Assembly: GCA_001804285.1 (NCBI GenBank)
Contig: MHFR01000068.1
Coordinates: 167,230 to 219,935, forward strand
DNA: 52,706 nt
Origin: Candidatus Danuiimicrobium aquiferis
GTDB taxonomy: Bacteria; Omnitrophota; Omnitrophia; Omnitrophales; Danuiimicrobiaceae
Direction: 5' to 3'
The first letter of the stretch is position 1. Every line of letters starts with the position of its first letter. Under the pieces are notes generated by a model. It had not been told where the DNA came from, did not search any database, and worked only from the letters and a program-made list of their open reading frames with translations. Position numbers and translations under genes: made by a program. This document shows positions 29,644-37,802 of this stretch, piece by piece.

Positions 29644-30972
29644 TTAATTCAGATTTAGTAAACCGTAACCTTGTTCACCGTGAGTGCTTTGGTCGATGCC
29701 GGCTTTTTCAGATTTTTCATTTAATCGGAATCCGACAGTTTTATTTACCAAAACCACAAGTCCCCACGTGATCAAGGCTGAATACATAACTGTGATTAAG
29801 ACAGCCGCAGCTTGAACTCCCAATTGTTGAAAAGTGGTCCATGAACCTCCGGCAATGGTTGCGGCATCTTTCATCCAGCTTTGACGGATGAAAAAGGTGA
29901 GCAGGATCGCTCCGCTCATTCCGGCAATTCCATGAATTCCAAACACGTCTAAACTGTCATCATAGCCTAATTTGTTTTTGATGGAGATGGCAGTAATGCA
30001 GACAAGAGAAGCAAGTGCGCCCAGAATCAATGCTCCGAGCGGTTGAACGACTCCTGCGGCCGGTGTGATGATGACCAGTCCCGCAAGAATTCCGCTGGCT
30101 AAACCAAGGCTGGTGGCTTTCCCGTGTTTCATGGCTTCAAATAGAATCCATGAGAGCGCTCCGGAAGCTGCAGCCACTTGTGTCACTGTGAGTGCGCGTG
30201 CCGTATCTAAATTGCTTGCAACCGCGCTTCCCGCATTGAATCCAAACCAGCCCACCCAAAGAAGTCCGGCGCCGAATAATGTTAATACGAGATTATTGGG
30301 CTGCATGGCGGTTTTCGGATAACCCCGGCGCGAGCCGAGATACAAAGCAGCGACGAGTGCGCTGACTCCGGAAGAAATATGCACCACGGTACCGCCCGCA
30401 AAATCGATCGCACCTTTCGGCCCGAGATTAAACAAGAAACCATCGCTTGCCCAAACCCAGTGACATAGCGGGCAATATACGAGCAAGCTCCATAAAGTAA
30501 TGAATAGGCAATATCCGCGGAAGCTCACGCGTTCGGCAAAAGCGCCCGCAATCAGGGCCGGCGTGATAATGGCGAATTTGCCTTGAAACATTGCAAAAAC
30601 ATATTCAGGAATTTTTGCGCTTGTGATCGAATTGTCTAATGAGGATAAGAAAAGGAACCCAGGATCCCAGCCGATCCATCCGCCCAAGGCGTTTTTCCCG
30701 AAACTTAACGCGTAACCGCAAACCATCCAAAGAACTCCGATGATTGCCATTGCCACAAAACTGTGCATCATCGTGCCCAAAACATTTTTGGTTCGAACGA
30801 GTCCGCCATAAAAGAGTGCAAGTCCCGGCACCATGAGCAAAACCAAAGCCGTAGAAGTGAGCATCCAGGCTGTGGTGCCGCTGTCCGTTACGGCTTCTTC
30901 GGCAAATAAAATTCCGGGTACGAACTGCAACAGCAATAAAAACAATAATATTTTATATCTATGGGTTTTCAT
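29644..30972 (-). CDS. amt: Ammonium transporter Amt
   Basis: A cleavable signal precedes eleven predicted membrane helices. GGLVRTKN, DFAGGTVVHISSG (first pore His) and DVFGIHGIAG (second pore His) are typical of Amt channels. The ATG at 30972 has GAAGGGAG eight bases upstream and is preferred over the longer frame to 31023, which overlaps the upstream PII gene. Flanking PII genes support control by GlnK-type plugging. The whole operon lies behind a sigma-54 promoter. Confidence 0.93.
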   Translation of the reverse strand: MKTHRYKILLFLLLLQFVPGILFAEEAVTDSGTTAWMLTSTALVLLMVPGLALFYGGLVRTKNVLGTMMHSFVAMAIIGVLWMVCGYALSFGKNALGGWIGWDPGFLFLSSLDNSITSAKIPEYVFAMFQGKFAIITPALIAGAFAERVSFRGYCLFITLWSLLVYCPLCHWVWASDGFLFNLGPKGAIDFAGGTVVHISSGVSALVAALYLGSRRGYPKTAMQPNNLVLTLFGAGLLWVGWFGFNAGSAVASNLDTARALTVTQVAAASGALSWILFEAMKHGKATSLGLASGILAGLVIITPAAGVVQPLGALILGALASLVCITAISIKNKLGYDDSLDVFGIHGIAGMSGAILLTFFIRQSWMKDAATIAGGSWTTFQQLGVQAAAVLITVMYSALITWGLVVLVNKTVGFRLNEKSEKAGIDQSTHGEQGYGLLNLN

Positions 30973-31012
30973 TTTTTGTTCTCCCTTCATTTCTTTTTTG
31001 AAAAGTTCATGA

Positions 31013-31330
31013 TTAAACCGCAATTTCGCCGCGTTCTTCCGTGCGAATCCGTATCAGATCATGCAAATCCGTCACAGCGATTTTTCCGTCGCCAAGCTGA
31101 CCGGTTTTGCAGACATTGACGATGAGTGATATAATATCTTCCAGTTCGTCATCGTTACAAAATATTTCAGTTTTTACTTTTGGAAGATAAAGATAAGCCG
31201 TCGGCCTGGTTTGTTCATTGCCGAAACCTTTTACATCGGTGACTGTCATTCCGTTAACGCCAAATTGTCTCAGTGCGCTTTCAAGAGCATTGAATCTTAA
31301 ATGAGGCACGATACATTCGATTTTTTTCAT
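31013..31330 (-). CDS. PII-like protein with shortened T-loop
   Basis: 105 residues. The N-terminus (MKKIECIVPHLRFNALESAL, then VNGMTVTDVKGFG) and the C-terminal QLGDGKIAVTDLHDLIRIRT place it in the GlnB family. The T-loop is reduced by about nine residues: GFGNEQTRPTAYLYLPKVK replaces the usual loop with its Tyr51. It therefore may not plug Amt or be modified in the classical way. First gene of the operon, 40 bp before amt, with GGGAGG upstream. Confidence 0.85.
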   Translation of the reverse strand: MKKIECIVPHLRFNALESALRQFGVNGMTVTDVKGFGNEQTRPTAYLYLPKVKTEIFCNDDELEDIISLIVNVCKTGQLGDGKIAVTDLHDLIRIRTEERGEIAV

Positions 31331-31387
31331 GATGAACCTCCCGATTTGATAAAAACGATTCAGTTTTACAATCTGAATACTTATAAT

Positions 31388-31404
31388 AGCAATGGCCGTA
31401 CCAA
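31388..31404 (-). promoter_or_regulatory. Sigma-54 promoter of the PII-amt-PII operon
   Basis: Read on the minus strand, TTGGTACGGCCATTGCT matches the sigma-54 consensus YTGGCACGRNNNTTGCW except for one T in place of C. GG and GC are exactly ten bases apart. It lies about 58 bases upstream of the first PII gene. Nitrogen-limitation control through an NtrC-type activator is expected. Confidence 0.8.
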
Positions 31405-31635
31405 GTTCTCATAAATGTTTTTATAGAGGTGTAAATCATTTAATTATAGGGTGTTATGGAATTTTTGGATTTGCAGTCTATTTTTTTGAGGAAATGACAT
31501 CAGTTTATTGATGACATATTTGTAGCGGGGGAAGTCGGTTCGGACAATTTTGTTTCCGTCGTGATAGAATTGTTTTTTCTTTTTGGAAGTTTCGTTTACA
31601 ATAAAATCAGGCTATTTAAATTTAATCATTATGCT

Positions 31636-31729
31636 TAGCCCGGATTTCTCATTGTGAAATAAGAAATTCCGCTTGTAAGAGCTGCGGTGCAAAGATGATT
31701 TGTGTCTTTGCGATGAGAAGGTCGGGTTA
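31636..31729 (+). ncRNA. Candidate structured leader RNA (three-arm fold)
   Basis: TAGCCCG (31636-31642) can pair with CGGGTTA (31723-31729, one G-U). Inside are three consecutive hairpins: ATTTCT/AGAAAT (31644-31667), CCGC/GCGG (31669-31687) and GCAAAGA/TCTTTGC (31689-31711). It ends about 30 bases before the lipoprotein gene. I cannot match it to a known riboswitch class. The rest of the 430-bp gap holds the sigma-54 promoter and nothing else I recognise. Confidence 0.45.
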
Positions 31730-31760
31730 GGGAACACAAAAACGTGGCAATTTTACGTCA

Positions 31761-32357
31761 ATGAACTGGCGATCAGGTCTCCTTATCATTCTTGTTTTAT
31801 GCCAATCAGGCTGTGTGACGCTTTTTGGCTGGGACATTCACGCACCTGCTGTTTTGTCGCAACTTTTTTATGACAAAGTGATTCCCGGAAAAGAACGTGT
31901 CGCGCTTTATCTCCCGCCCGACCTGATTGCGTATCAGTCCAAAAATCGCGGGGGACGGTTTGCGGATCCGCAAACGTATCATGTCGGAGAGGCTTTTGTT
32001 CCGATGGTGATCGAAGGGCTTCAATATGCTTTTCAGGAATTTATTCTGATGGAGACGGAACCGACTCCGGACATTTTGAAGCGTTACGGAATTTCATATT
32101 TAATGGTGATGAGAATTAAAGATTTCGGAAACCGTGTGACGTTGAAAGGCCAGGCGGTCGAGCTCGAAACGGTGGTGTTGATTTATGATTCCGAGCTTCA
32201 TTTTGTTAAAGGGATCAAGGCAAGAGGAAGCAGTGATGCACAAAAGGTGTTTGCGAAAAAAGGCGGGCCGGAGGTTAATTTAAATGCGGCGATTGAGAAT
32301 AATGTTATTGCGACGATTCAACTGTTACAGGACTATATCCATGAAAATAAAGAATAG
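31761..32357 (+). CDS. Lipoprotein, hypothetical
   Basis: The start LLIILVLCQSGC is a type II signal with a QSGC lipobox; the mature protein begins at Cys17 or 18. About 180 residues follow, with YLPPDLIAYQSK and an alpha/beta pattern ending in helical IATIQLLQDYI. I do not recognise the family. Its 3' end overlaps the start of the next gene by 17 bases, so the two are coupled. An envelope role is likely; the function is unknown. Confidence 0.75.
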   Translation: MNWRSGLLIILVLCQSGCVTLFGWDIHAPAVLSQLFYDKVIPGKERVALYLPPDLIAYQSKNRGGRFADPQTYHVGEAFVPMVIEGLQYAFQEFILMETEPTPDILKRYGISYLMVMRIKDFGNRVTLKGQAVELETVVLIYDSELHFVKGIKARGSSDAQKVFAKKGGPEVNLNAAIENNVIATIQLLQDYIHENKE

Positions 32358-32931
32358 GCGAGCATCTTGTTCCGCTGCTTGTTTTATATCGCTAATGTTT
32401 ATAACAAATTCTCTGTTTGCGAGTGATTCTGAAGTTGTTTCCGGCATGAAGGAAATTATTCCGGCTTCGGAGGTGGCGGCGGTGGAGACCAATACGGATG
32501 TGAAGGTGAGGAACCACCCTTTGACGGGAATTCCGTATGTTGGCATTGTCTCTAAAACCGCACCGGGTGCCGGGAATATTTTATTTCCGGAATATAAAAA
32601 AGTATCCAGGCCGGATTACCGGATGTTGGATTGCAAAATGAAGTCAGGAGAGATTCCGTACGACGGGCCGACAAGTAACCGGACGAAAGTGTATGTTTTT
32701 GCGGCATCGCTTGCAACCGCCGGGGTTCTTGGCGGAACGCTTCTTCCTGTTGTGCCTGCTACCGGAGCAGCAGCTGGGGGAGGTGCGGGGCTTTATGCGG
32801 GCGCAGGAACTGCTGTGGCAGCAGGAACAGTTTCTACTGCATATCTTCAGTCCATGCCGGATCCGAATAGTGATAATTTCGTTCACGATTATGAAGCGCA
32901 TTTTTTAGAATTTGAGAACAAAGATGCGTAG
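32341..32931 (+). CDS. Secreted protein with glycine-rich hydrophobic C-terminal part
   Basis: I take the ATG at 32341, inside the end of the lipoprotein gene, since it begins a normal signal peptide (SAACFISLMFITNSLFA). A longer frame from 32284 would bury the signal. Near the C-terminus a 45-residue Gly/Ala-rich hydrophobic stretch (TAGVLGGTLLPVVP, then GAAAGGGAGLYAGAGTA) looks like a glycine-zipper membrane segment. Family unknown. Probably acts together with the upstream lipoprotein. Confidence 0.65.
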   Translation: MKIKNRRASCSAACFISLMFITNSLFASDSEVVSGMKEIIPASEVAAVETNTDVKVRNHPLTGIPYVGIVSKTAPGAGNILFPEYKKVSRPDYRMLDCKMKSGEIPYDGPTSNRTKVYVFAASLATAGVLGGTLLPVVPATGAAAGGGAGLYAGAGTAVAAGTVSTAYLQSMPDPNSDNFVHDYEAHFLEFENKDA

Positions 32932-33048
32932 ATTAAAAATTTATGAATTCTTGTAACTCTATTTAAATCAATCACATGAAATGAGTGCCGCGTAGCCAAA
33001 AAATAGTTGACAAATAAAAAAAAATCGGGCATCCTTTATTTTGAAGAT

Positions 33049-33104
33049 GTGAGTTGTAAATCTTTAACCGTAAGGTGGATGGAACTCACCTTGCGGTTTT
33101 TTTT
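33049..33104 (+). promoter_or_regulatory. Candidate attenuator before the cold-shock gene
   Basis: AACCGTAAGGTG (33066-33077) and CACCTTGCGGTT (33087-33098) form a strong hairpin followed by a T tract to 33104, a typical terminator. GTGAGTT (33049-33055) can pair instead with AACTCAC (33083-33089), which overlaps the terminator stem. The two folds exclude each other. TTGACA at 33007 may be the -35 box. Confidence 0.55.
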
Positions 33105-33186
33105 ATGGATAAAAGCCATTAATGATGTGAGCATTAAGAAATGTGACATCGGTAGTGGCAGTCATTCAAGAAAAGGGAGATTCAGC

Positions 33187-33399
33187 ATGGCGAAGGGTAA
33201 AGTGAAGTGGTTTAACAATAAAAAAGGTTTTGGTTTTATCGCACCGGAGTCCGGAAATGATGTGTTTGTTCATTATTCCGCACTTAAAGGTGATGGATAT
33301 AAGACCTTGGAAGAAGGAATGGAAGTTGAGTTTGACATCCAGCAGGGGCCGAAAGGTGAGCAGGCTGCGAATGTCGTGAGAGTAAACACTCAGGGATAA
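33187..33399 (+). CDS. csp: Cold-shock domain protein (CspA family)
   Basis: Seventy residues forming one cold-shock OB fold, with [18 protein letters not shown] carrying RNP1 and DVFVHYSAL carrying RNP2. It binds single-stranded RNA or DNA and acts as an RNA chaperone. The ATG at 33187 has GGGAGA ahead of it. The frame stays open back to 33007, but that part is the leader, not protein. A possible attenuator lies about 80 bases upstream. Confidence 0.95.
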   Translation: MAKGKVKWFNNKKGFGFIAPESGNDVFVHYSALKGDGYKTLEEGMEVEFDIQQGPKGEQAANVVRVNTQG

Positions 33400-33605
33400 A
33401 AAGCGGTTCGTTATTCGTTAGAGTCGTTTTGCATCGACAAAAAAAACTCCATATTAGCCAAGTCAGTAAGGTTGTCGTGTCTCTATTGATGAGTAAGGCG
33501 TAAAGGCGGAGTCTTTTCAGTTTTGTTGCCACCATAAGCAAATGTGTTTCGTTCATACCCAATAAATACCTTCATTAAGCAAATGACTCAGGTTATAATC
33601 CACCC

Positions 33606-34790
33606 ATGAATTCATTGAAAGCCGGAACCGAAATCATACTGACCGTTCAAGACTTATCTTTCGGAGATGGAATTGGGCGGATAGAGGGGCAAGTCTGCTT
33701 TATCGAGGGAGCTCTTCCAAACGAGAAAGTCCGTGCCGTAGTCACCGACGTCAAAAGAAAATTTATACGTGCAAAACTTGCCGAAATTTTAGAAGTTTCA
33801 CCGCATCGAGAAATTCCTCCCTGTCCTTATATTAAAGAATGCGGCGGTTGCCAATATCAGCATCTTTCCTATGAGCAAGAACTCTTTTGGAAAGAAAAAC
33901 AGGTGAAAAGCGGGCTTGAGCGGATTGGCAAGGTGATGAGTGAAAATTTTGATCCAATCATGCCAAGTCCAAAGTTCTATGGTTACCGCAATAGTATTAC
34001 GTTGCATCAGGGGGAAACTCATGGGCGCCGGGCGTGGGGATTCTTCAAGAAAGACAATGTTTCGATCGTGAAAATTGAGCAATGTTTGCTTGCGGATGAA
34101 AGCCTGAATGGGCAAATCGGCAACATTCCGACAGAGCCGGATTACCGCGATTTGACATCGCTGACACTCAGATGTGACGGCGAGGGGAATGTGTATGACG
34201 ATTCGGATAATACGTTATTTCAAGTACGGATCGATAGCGAAAAATTATGGGTGAGTTCGCAGGGCTTTTTTCAGGTCAATTTACCGGTAGCCGGGAAAAT
34301 AATCGAACGAATAAAATCATGGATCGAGATCGGTTTGAATGATGAGCTTTATGATCTGCACGCCGGCATCGGAACCTTGGGATTGTTGTGCGGCCAATAT
34401 GCGAAAATGGTTTATGCCTCTGAAATTAATCCGTTGAGCATTCCGGCGCTTGAGAAAAATTTTACAGAAAAGCGCGGGGAAAAATATGCGCTTCAGCCGG
34501 AGGCCGCCGAAGACGCCGTGAAAAAATGGTTCACGGATTCAACGGAAGGCCGGAGGGTGGTTATTCTCAATCCGCCGCGTGCAGGATTAAGCCCCTTTCT
34601 TTCTGGATTCCTGGCGAAAAATCTAACCCTTGATTTGATCATTTACATTTCCTGCGACATCGGGAGATGGGCGCGGGATATCAATCTTATTTTGAGCCAA
34701 GGCAACTATCGCCTGATCCATGTTGCGCCGTTTGATATGTTCCCGCGCACTAAACATATTGAAGTTGCGTCTTGCTTGGTTCGGAAATAG
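33606..34790 (+). CDS. rlmD: RlmD/TrmA-type RNA uracil-C5 methyltransferase
   Basis: An N-terminal TRAM domain (about 1-60) is followed by the iron-sulfur cysteines CPYIKECGGC and a fourth in IEQCLLAD. The SAM motif is LYDLHAGIGTLGLL, with LNPPRAGL next. The catalytic Cys lies in YISCDIGRWARD, and the general-base Glu near the end in KHIEVASC. These features fit the 23S rRNA m5U family; RlmD versus RlmCD-like specificity cannot be resolved. 394 residues is a little short for the family. The 206 bp upstream hold no recognisable signal. Confidence 0.88.
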   Translation: MNSLKAGTEIILTVQDLSFGDGIGRIEGQVCFIEGALPNEKVRAVVTDVKRKFIRAKLAEILEVSPHREIPPCPYIKECGGCQYQHLSYEQELFWKEKQVKSGLERIGKVMSENFDPIMPSPKFYGYRNSITLHQGETHGRRAWGFFKKDNVSIVKIEQCLLADESLNGQIGNIPTEPDYRDLTSLTLRCDGEGNVYDDSDNTLFQVRIDSEKLWVSSQGFFQVNLPVAGKIIERIKSWIEIGLNDELYDLHAGIGTLGLLCGQYAKMVYASEINPLSIPALEKNFTEKRGEKYALQPEAAEDAVKKWFTDSTEGRRVVILNPPRAGLSPFLSGFLAKNLTLDLIIYISCDIGRWARDINLILSQGNYRLIHVAPFDMFPRTKHIEVASCLVRK

Positions 34791-34889
34791 CGGTGAGAAA
34801 TAGACATAGGTGGGATGGTAAAAGAGATATGAAGTTATTTGATGCGTTTTAAACGCGTAGTTTTATGATTTAATGGAAGGAGAGATGGG

Positions 34890-35090
34890 ATGATGAAAGA
34901 ATGTTCGGTGAAGGACAATAGACAGCATTGTACTTGTACGTATGAGCCGTGCTCGAGAAAAGGGTTTTGTTGCGAATGTGTGGAATATCATCGCGGGAGC
35001 GGAGAACTTCCGGGTTGCTTTTTTTCGAAAGCCGGAGAACGGACGTATGACCGTTCGATTGAGAATTTCATTAGAATATCGAGGCCCTAA
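34890..35090 (+). CDS. Small Cys-rich DUF6485-like protein
   Basis: Sixty-six residues with eight Cys, arranged as [19 protein letters not shown]...GELPGCFF. The pattern matches my memory of the small DUF6485 proteins and suggests a metal-binding cytosolic protein. A GGAGAGA site precedes two adjacent ATGs (34890 and 34893). It lies between the rRNA methyltransferase and the radical SAM gene, all on the plus strand. Function unknown. Confidence 0.75.
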   Translation: MMKECSVKDNRQHCTCTYEPCSRKGFCCECVEYHRGSGELPGCFFSKAGERTYDRSIENFIRISRP

Positions 35091-35168
35091 AGAATAGTAA
35101 AATAAAAGACAGGTTTTTTGTCTTTAAGTGAATAGAAAAGCCTGTTCTTATTGGAACTGAAAATTTCA

Positions 35169-35963
35169 ATGGCAGAAAAAAAATATCAATATATTTACGG
35201 CCCCGTTTCTTCCTGGCGGTTGGGTGTTTCGCTGGGAATCGATCCCATTTCCCAAAAAGATAAGATTTGTACTTTCGACTGTCCGTATTGCCAACTTGGA
35301 AAGACAGAAAAGTTCTCCGCCGAAAGAAAAATTTTCGTGCCGACGAAGGCGATTCTGGAAGAAATTAAATCGGTTCCGCCCTCGGGAATCGACTATATTA
35401 CATTTTCAGGGTCGGGAGAGCCCACGCTCGCCAAAAATTTAGGAGATCTAATCCGCGGGATCCAAAAATTCCGGAACGAAAAGATCGCCGTGATTACAAA
35501 TTCGTCTTTGATCGGCCGGACAGATGTTCAGGAAGATCTTATGCTTGCCGATCTTATTTTGGCGAAGTTGGACGCTTGTTCTCATGATGTATTTCGGGCG
35601 ATCAGTCAGCCGATGCAGGGGATACGCTTTAATCAGCTTGTGAAAGACATAAAAGAATTCCGGTTGAAATTTAAACAGCGGTTTGCGTTGCAAATCATGT
35701 TTGCTCCGGTGAATCAAAAATACACACAGGAAATCGCACAGCTGGCGCGCGAAATCAATCCTCATGAAATTCAAATCAATACGCCGCTTCGTCCTTGTGG
35801 TGTCAGGCCGCTCTCCGAAGACGAAATCCGTGATATTGTGAATTGTTTTAGAAAGATTTGCGGGGACCGGATGATGATTGCAAATGTGTATGAGGCAAGC
35901 CGGAAAGAGACTCTGCCCCTTGATTCAGAAGATACGATCCGGCGAAGAGGGGACCAGCAATAA
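35169..35963 (+). CDS. Radical SAM protein, COG0731 (TYW1-related) type
   Basis: It has IYGPVSSWRLGVSLGIDP followed by CTFDCPYC, the CxxxCxxC motif for the 4Fe-4S cluster, then FSGSGEPTL, the GGE-like SAM-binding loop. The C-terminal part has QINTPLRPCGVRPLS. This arrangement belongs to COG0731 enzymes of unknown substrate. The ATG at 35169 is chosen because homologues begin with this short N-terminus; a TTG at 35151 is the alternative. No strong ribosome site is seen. Confidence 0.82.
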   Translation: MAEKKYQYIYGPVSSWRLGVSLGIDPISQKDKICTFDCPYCQLGKTEKFSAERKIFVPTKAILEEIKSVPPSGIDYITFSGSGEPTLAKNLGDLIRGIQKFRNEKIAVITNSSLIGRTDVQEDLMLADLILAKLDACSHDVFRAISQPMQGIRFNQLVKDIKEFRLKFKQRFALQIMFAPVNQKYTQEIAQLAREINPHEIQINTPLRPCGVRPLSEDEIRDIVNCFRKICGDRMMIANVYEASRKETLPLDSEDTIRRRGDQQ

Positions 35964-36083
35964 AAGGGATGTTTTCGTGTGCTTGCCTTGACATTTCAAG
36001 GTAGAGTGTTATATTCATTTTTTAATTCATCGGTTGTCGTTTTGATAATGAGTCAAATCACCGTTTCAAAAAGTGAGGCGAAA

Positions 36084-36416
36084 ATGAAAAAAATGTTCGT
36101 CGGTCTGGTGATAGTTTTGTGGGTCGCGGCATCCTTTCTTCCGATTCTTTCGGCTGCAGAAGAAAATCTGGATTATACCTATGGCGTGGTCGTGAGTATT
36201 TCCCAAAAATCGATCCAAATTTCCGAGTATGATCTTGAAAAAGGCGGAAAGGTGAATATTGATTATAAAATCGATCCGGCGGTGGAATTAATGAATATTT
36301 CTTCACTTCAAGAAATTTCAGCGGGAGACAATGTGGCAATTGAGTATTCAACAAACGGGGAAGAAAAAATAGCTAAATCGATTGAAGCAGATAAAAAATT
36401 TCCCGGTAATCGGTAA
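36084..36416 (+). CDS. Small secreted protein, OB-like fold (hypothetical)
   Basis: The ATG at 36084 has GAGG before it and starts a clear signal peptide (FVGLVIVLWVAASFLPILSA). The mature 85 residues have the strand pattern YGVVVSIS...IQISEYD...NIDYKID...DNVAIEYS...AKSIEA. The layout is that of the protein at 20501-20866, so the two are likely distant paralogues. A longer frame from 35979 would hide the signal. Function unknown. Confidence 0.7.
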   Translation: MKKMFVGLVIVLWVAASFLPILSAAEENLDYTYGVVVSISQKSIQISEYDLEKGGKVNIDYKIDPAVELMNISSLQEISAGDNVAIEYSTNGEEKIAKSIEADKKFPGNR

Positions 36417-36467
36417 AGTAGATAATCACTCATTTCAGTTTGTATGAACTAATGGTGGCTTAACTTT

Positions 36468-37775
36468 ATGGAAAAAACGCCCTTTTTAGAACTTGTAAAA
36501 AGATATTTCGAAAACGATCCTATGGCCGCGGCTGAAAACTTGGAAGGGTTGGATGAGGCGGAAGCCCTGGAAGTCTTGAATGCCATTGCTTCTTCGTTAT
36601 CTCCCGGAATGGTTAAGCATATCAGTAAAAAAACGATGATATCTCTTTTGCCAAAGTTGCATCCTGAAAGGATGAAGGAAATCGTAGATATGCTTGAGAG
36701 TCATGACGCGGCTTCTATCCTTTTGGGCCTTGCTGAAGCAGATCGGATGCATTTTTTGAATCAACTTGATGAGAAAAAGAAAAAAGATATTCAGGAGCTT
36801 TTGACATATCCCGAAGACAGCGCCGGCCGGATGATGATGACGGATTTTATGGCTTTGAGAAGTGATCTTACTGTGAGGGAAGCGATAGATAAGATCCGTC
36901 AAGTGGCGCAAAAAAGCGCGCCGGCTTCGTATGTTTATGTGGTTGATCACGAACAACATCTTGTCGGCGTGATGAATATGCGCGACATGCTTCTTTCATC
37001 GACTGAAACAACCCTTGAATCTGTTATGCGAAAGAATATTTTTTCTGTCAATTGTTTCATGGATCGTGAAACGGTTGCAAATGAACTTTCAACGCGACGG
37101 TTTTTTGCGGTTCCGGTCGTTGATGCTGAGACCCGTTTGCTTGGAATCGTTAAATCCGAGCAATTGCTGAGCGGAGTTCAGGAAGAAGCGACGGAAGATA
37201 TACAAAAATTATTTGGTGCCGGCGGCGATGAACGTGTTTTCTCTCCCGTCCGTTTTTCTTTAGGCAAGCGCCTCCCGTGGCTTTATGTCAATCTTGCCAC
37301 AGCCTTTTTAGCGGCTTCTGTCGTGGCATTTTTTGAAAATATTATTGCGAAGATTACCGTGCTTGCGGTTTACCTTCCGGTGATTGCGGGACAAGGCGGA
37401 AATGCCGGAGCCCAATCGCTTGCGGTTGTGATGCGCGGGCTTGTCATGCGTGAAATTCCGCCCCACAAAGCAAAAGATTTAATTATGAAAGAAGCGTGGA
37501 TTGGGCTGGTTAATGGTTTTGCGATTGGATTAGTGACGGCACTTGCTGCATGGGGTTGGCAGAAGGATCCGTATTTGGGATTAGTTGTCGGTTTGGGGAT
37601 GCTCGTTAATTTAACGATTGCCGGTTTTTCGGGCGCAGCGATCCCGATTATTATGAAAGCGATCGGACTCGATCCGGCGCAATGTTCAAATATTATTTTA
37701 ACAACGATTACCGATGTGATGGGGTTCCTTTCGTTTTTAGGTTTTGCAGTTTTATTTCAAAATTTTTTAATGTGA
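36468..37775 (+). CDS. mgtE: Magnesium transporter MgtE
   Basis: An N-terminal helical superhelix domain (about 1-130, with EALEVLNAIASSLSP) is followed by two CBS domains (about 130-250, TVREAIDKIRQV and VVDAETRLLGIV). Five membrane helices come last, with the pore motif LPVIAGQGGNAGAQSL. Cytosolic Mg2+ binding to the N and CBS domains closes the channel. 435 residues is normal. Next gene, phosphofructokinase, starts 28 bp later. Confidence 0.93.
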   Translation: MEKTPFLELVKRYFENDPMAAAENLEGLDEAEALEVLNAIASSLSPGMVKHISKKTMISLLPKLHPERMKEIVDMLESHDAASILLGLAEADRMHFLNQLDEKKKKDIQELLTYPEDSAGRMMMTDFMALRSDLTVREAIDKIRQVAQKSAPASYVYVVDHEQHLVGVMNMRDMLLSSTETTLESVMRKNIFSVNCFMDRETVANELSTRRFFAVPVVDAETRLLGIVKSEQLLSGVQEEATEDIQKLFGAGGDERVFSPVRFSLGKRLPWLYVNLATAFLAASVVAFFENIIAKITVLAVYLPVIAGQGGNAGAQSLAVVMRGLVMREIPPHKAKDLIMKEAWIGLVNGFAIGLVTALAAWGWQKDPYLGLVVGLGMLVNLTIAGFSGAAIPIIMKAIGLDPAQCSNIILTTITDVMGFLSFLGFAVLFQNFLM

Positions 37776-37802
37776 GTTAACAACAACCATAAAGGTGAAA
37801 AG

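Noticed and set aside
32284-32340. Upstream extension of the Gly-rich secreted protein
   Set aside because: It would place Arg-rich residues before a normal signal peptide that starts at 32341.
33007-33186. N-terminal extension of the cold-shock protein
   Set aside because: The cold-shock domain starts exactly at 33187 behind a ribosome site; the extension contains the terminator hairpin and reads as leader.
35108-35143. Terminator after the DUF6485-like gene
   Set aside because: AAAGAC/GTCTTT and ACAGG/CCTGT pairings exist, but without a T tract and with weak stems.
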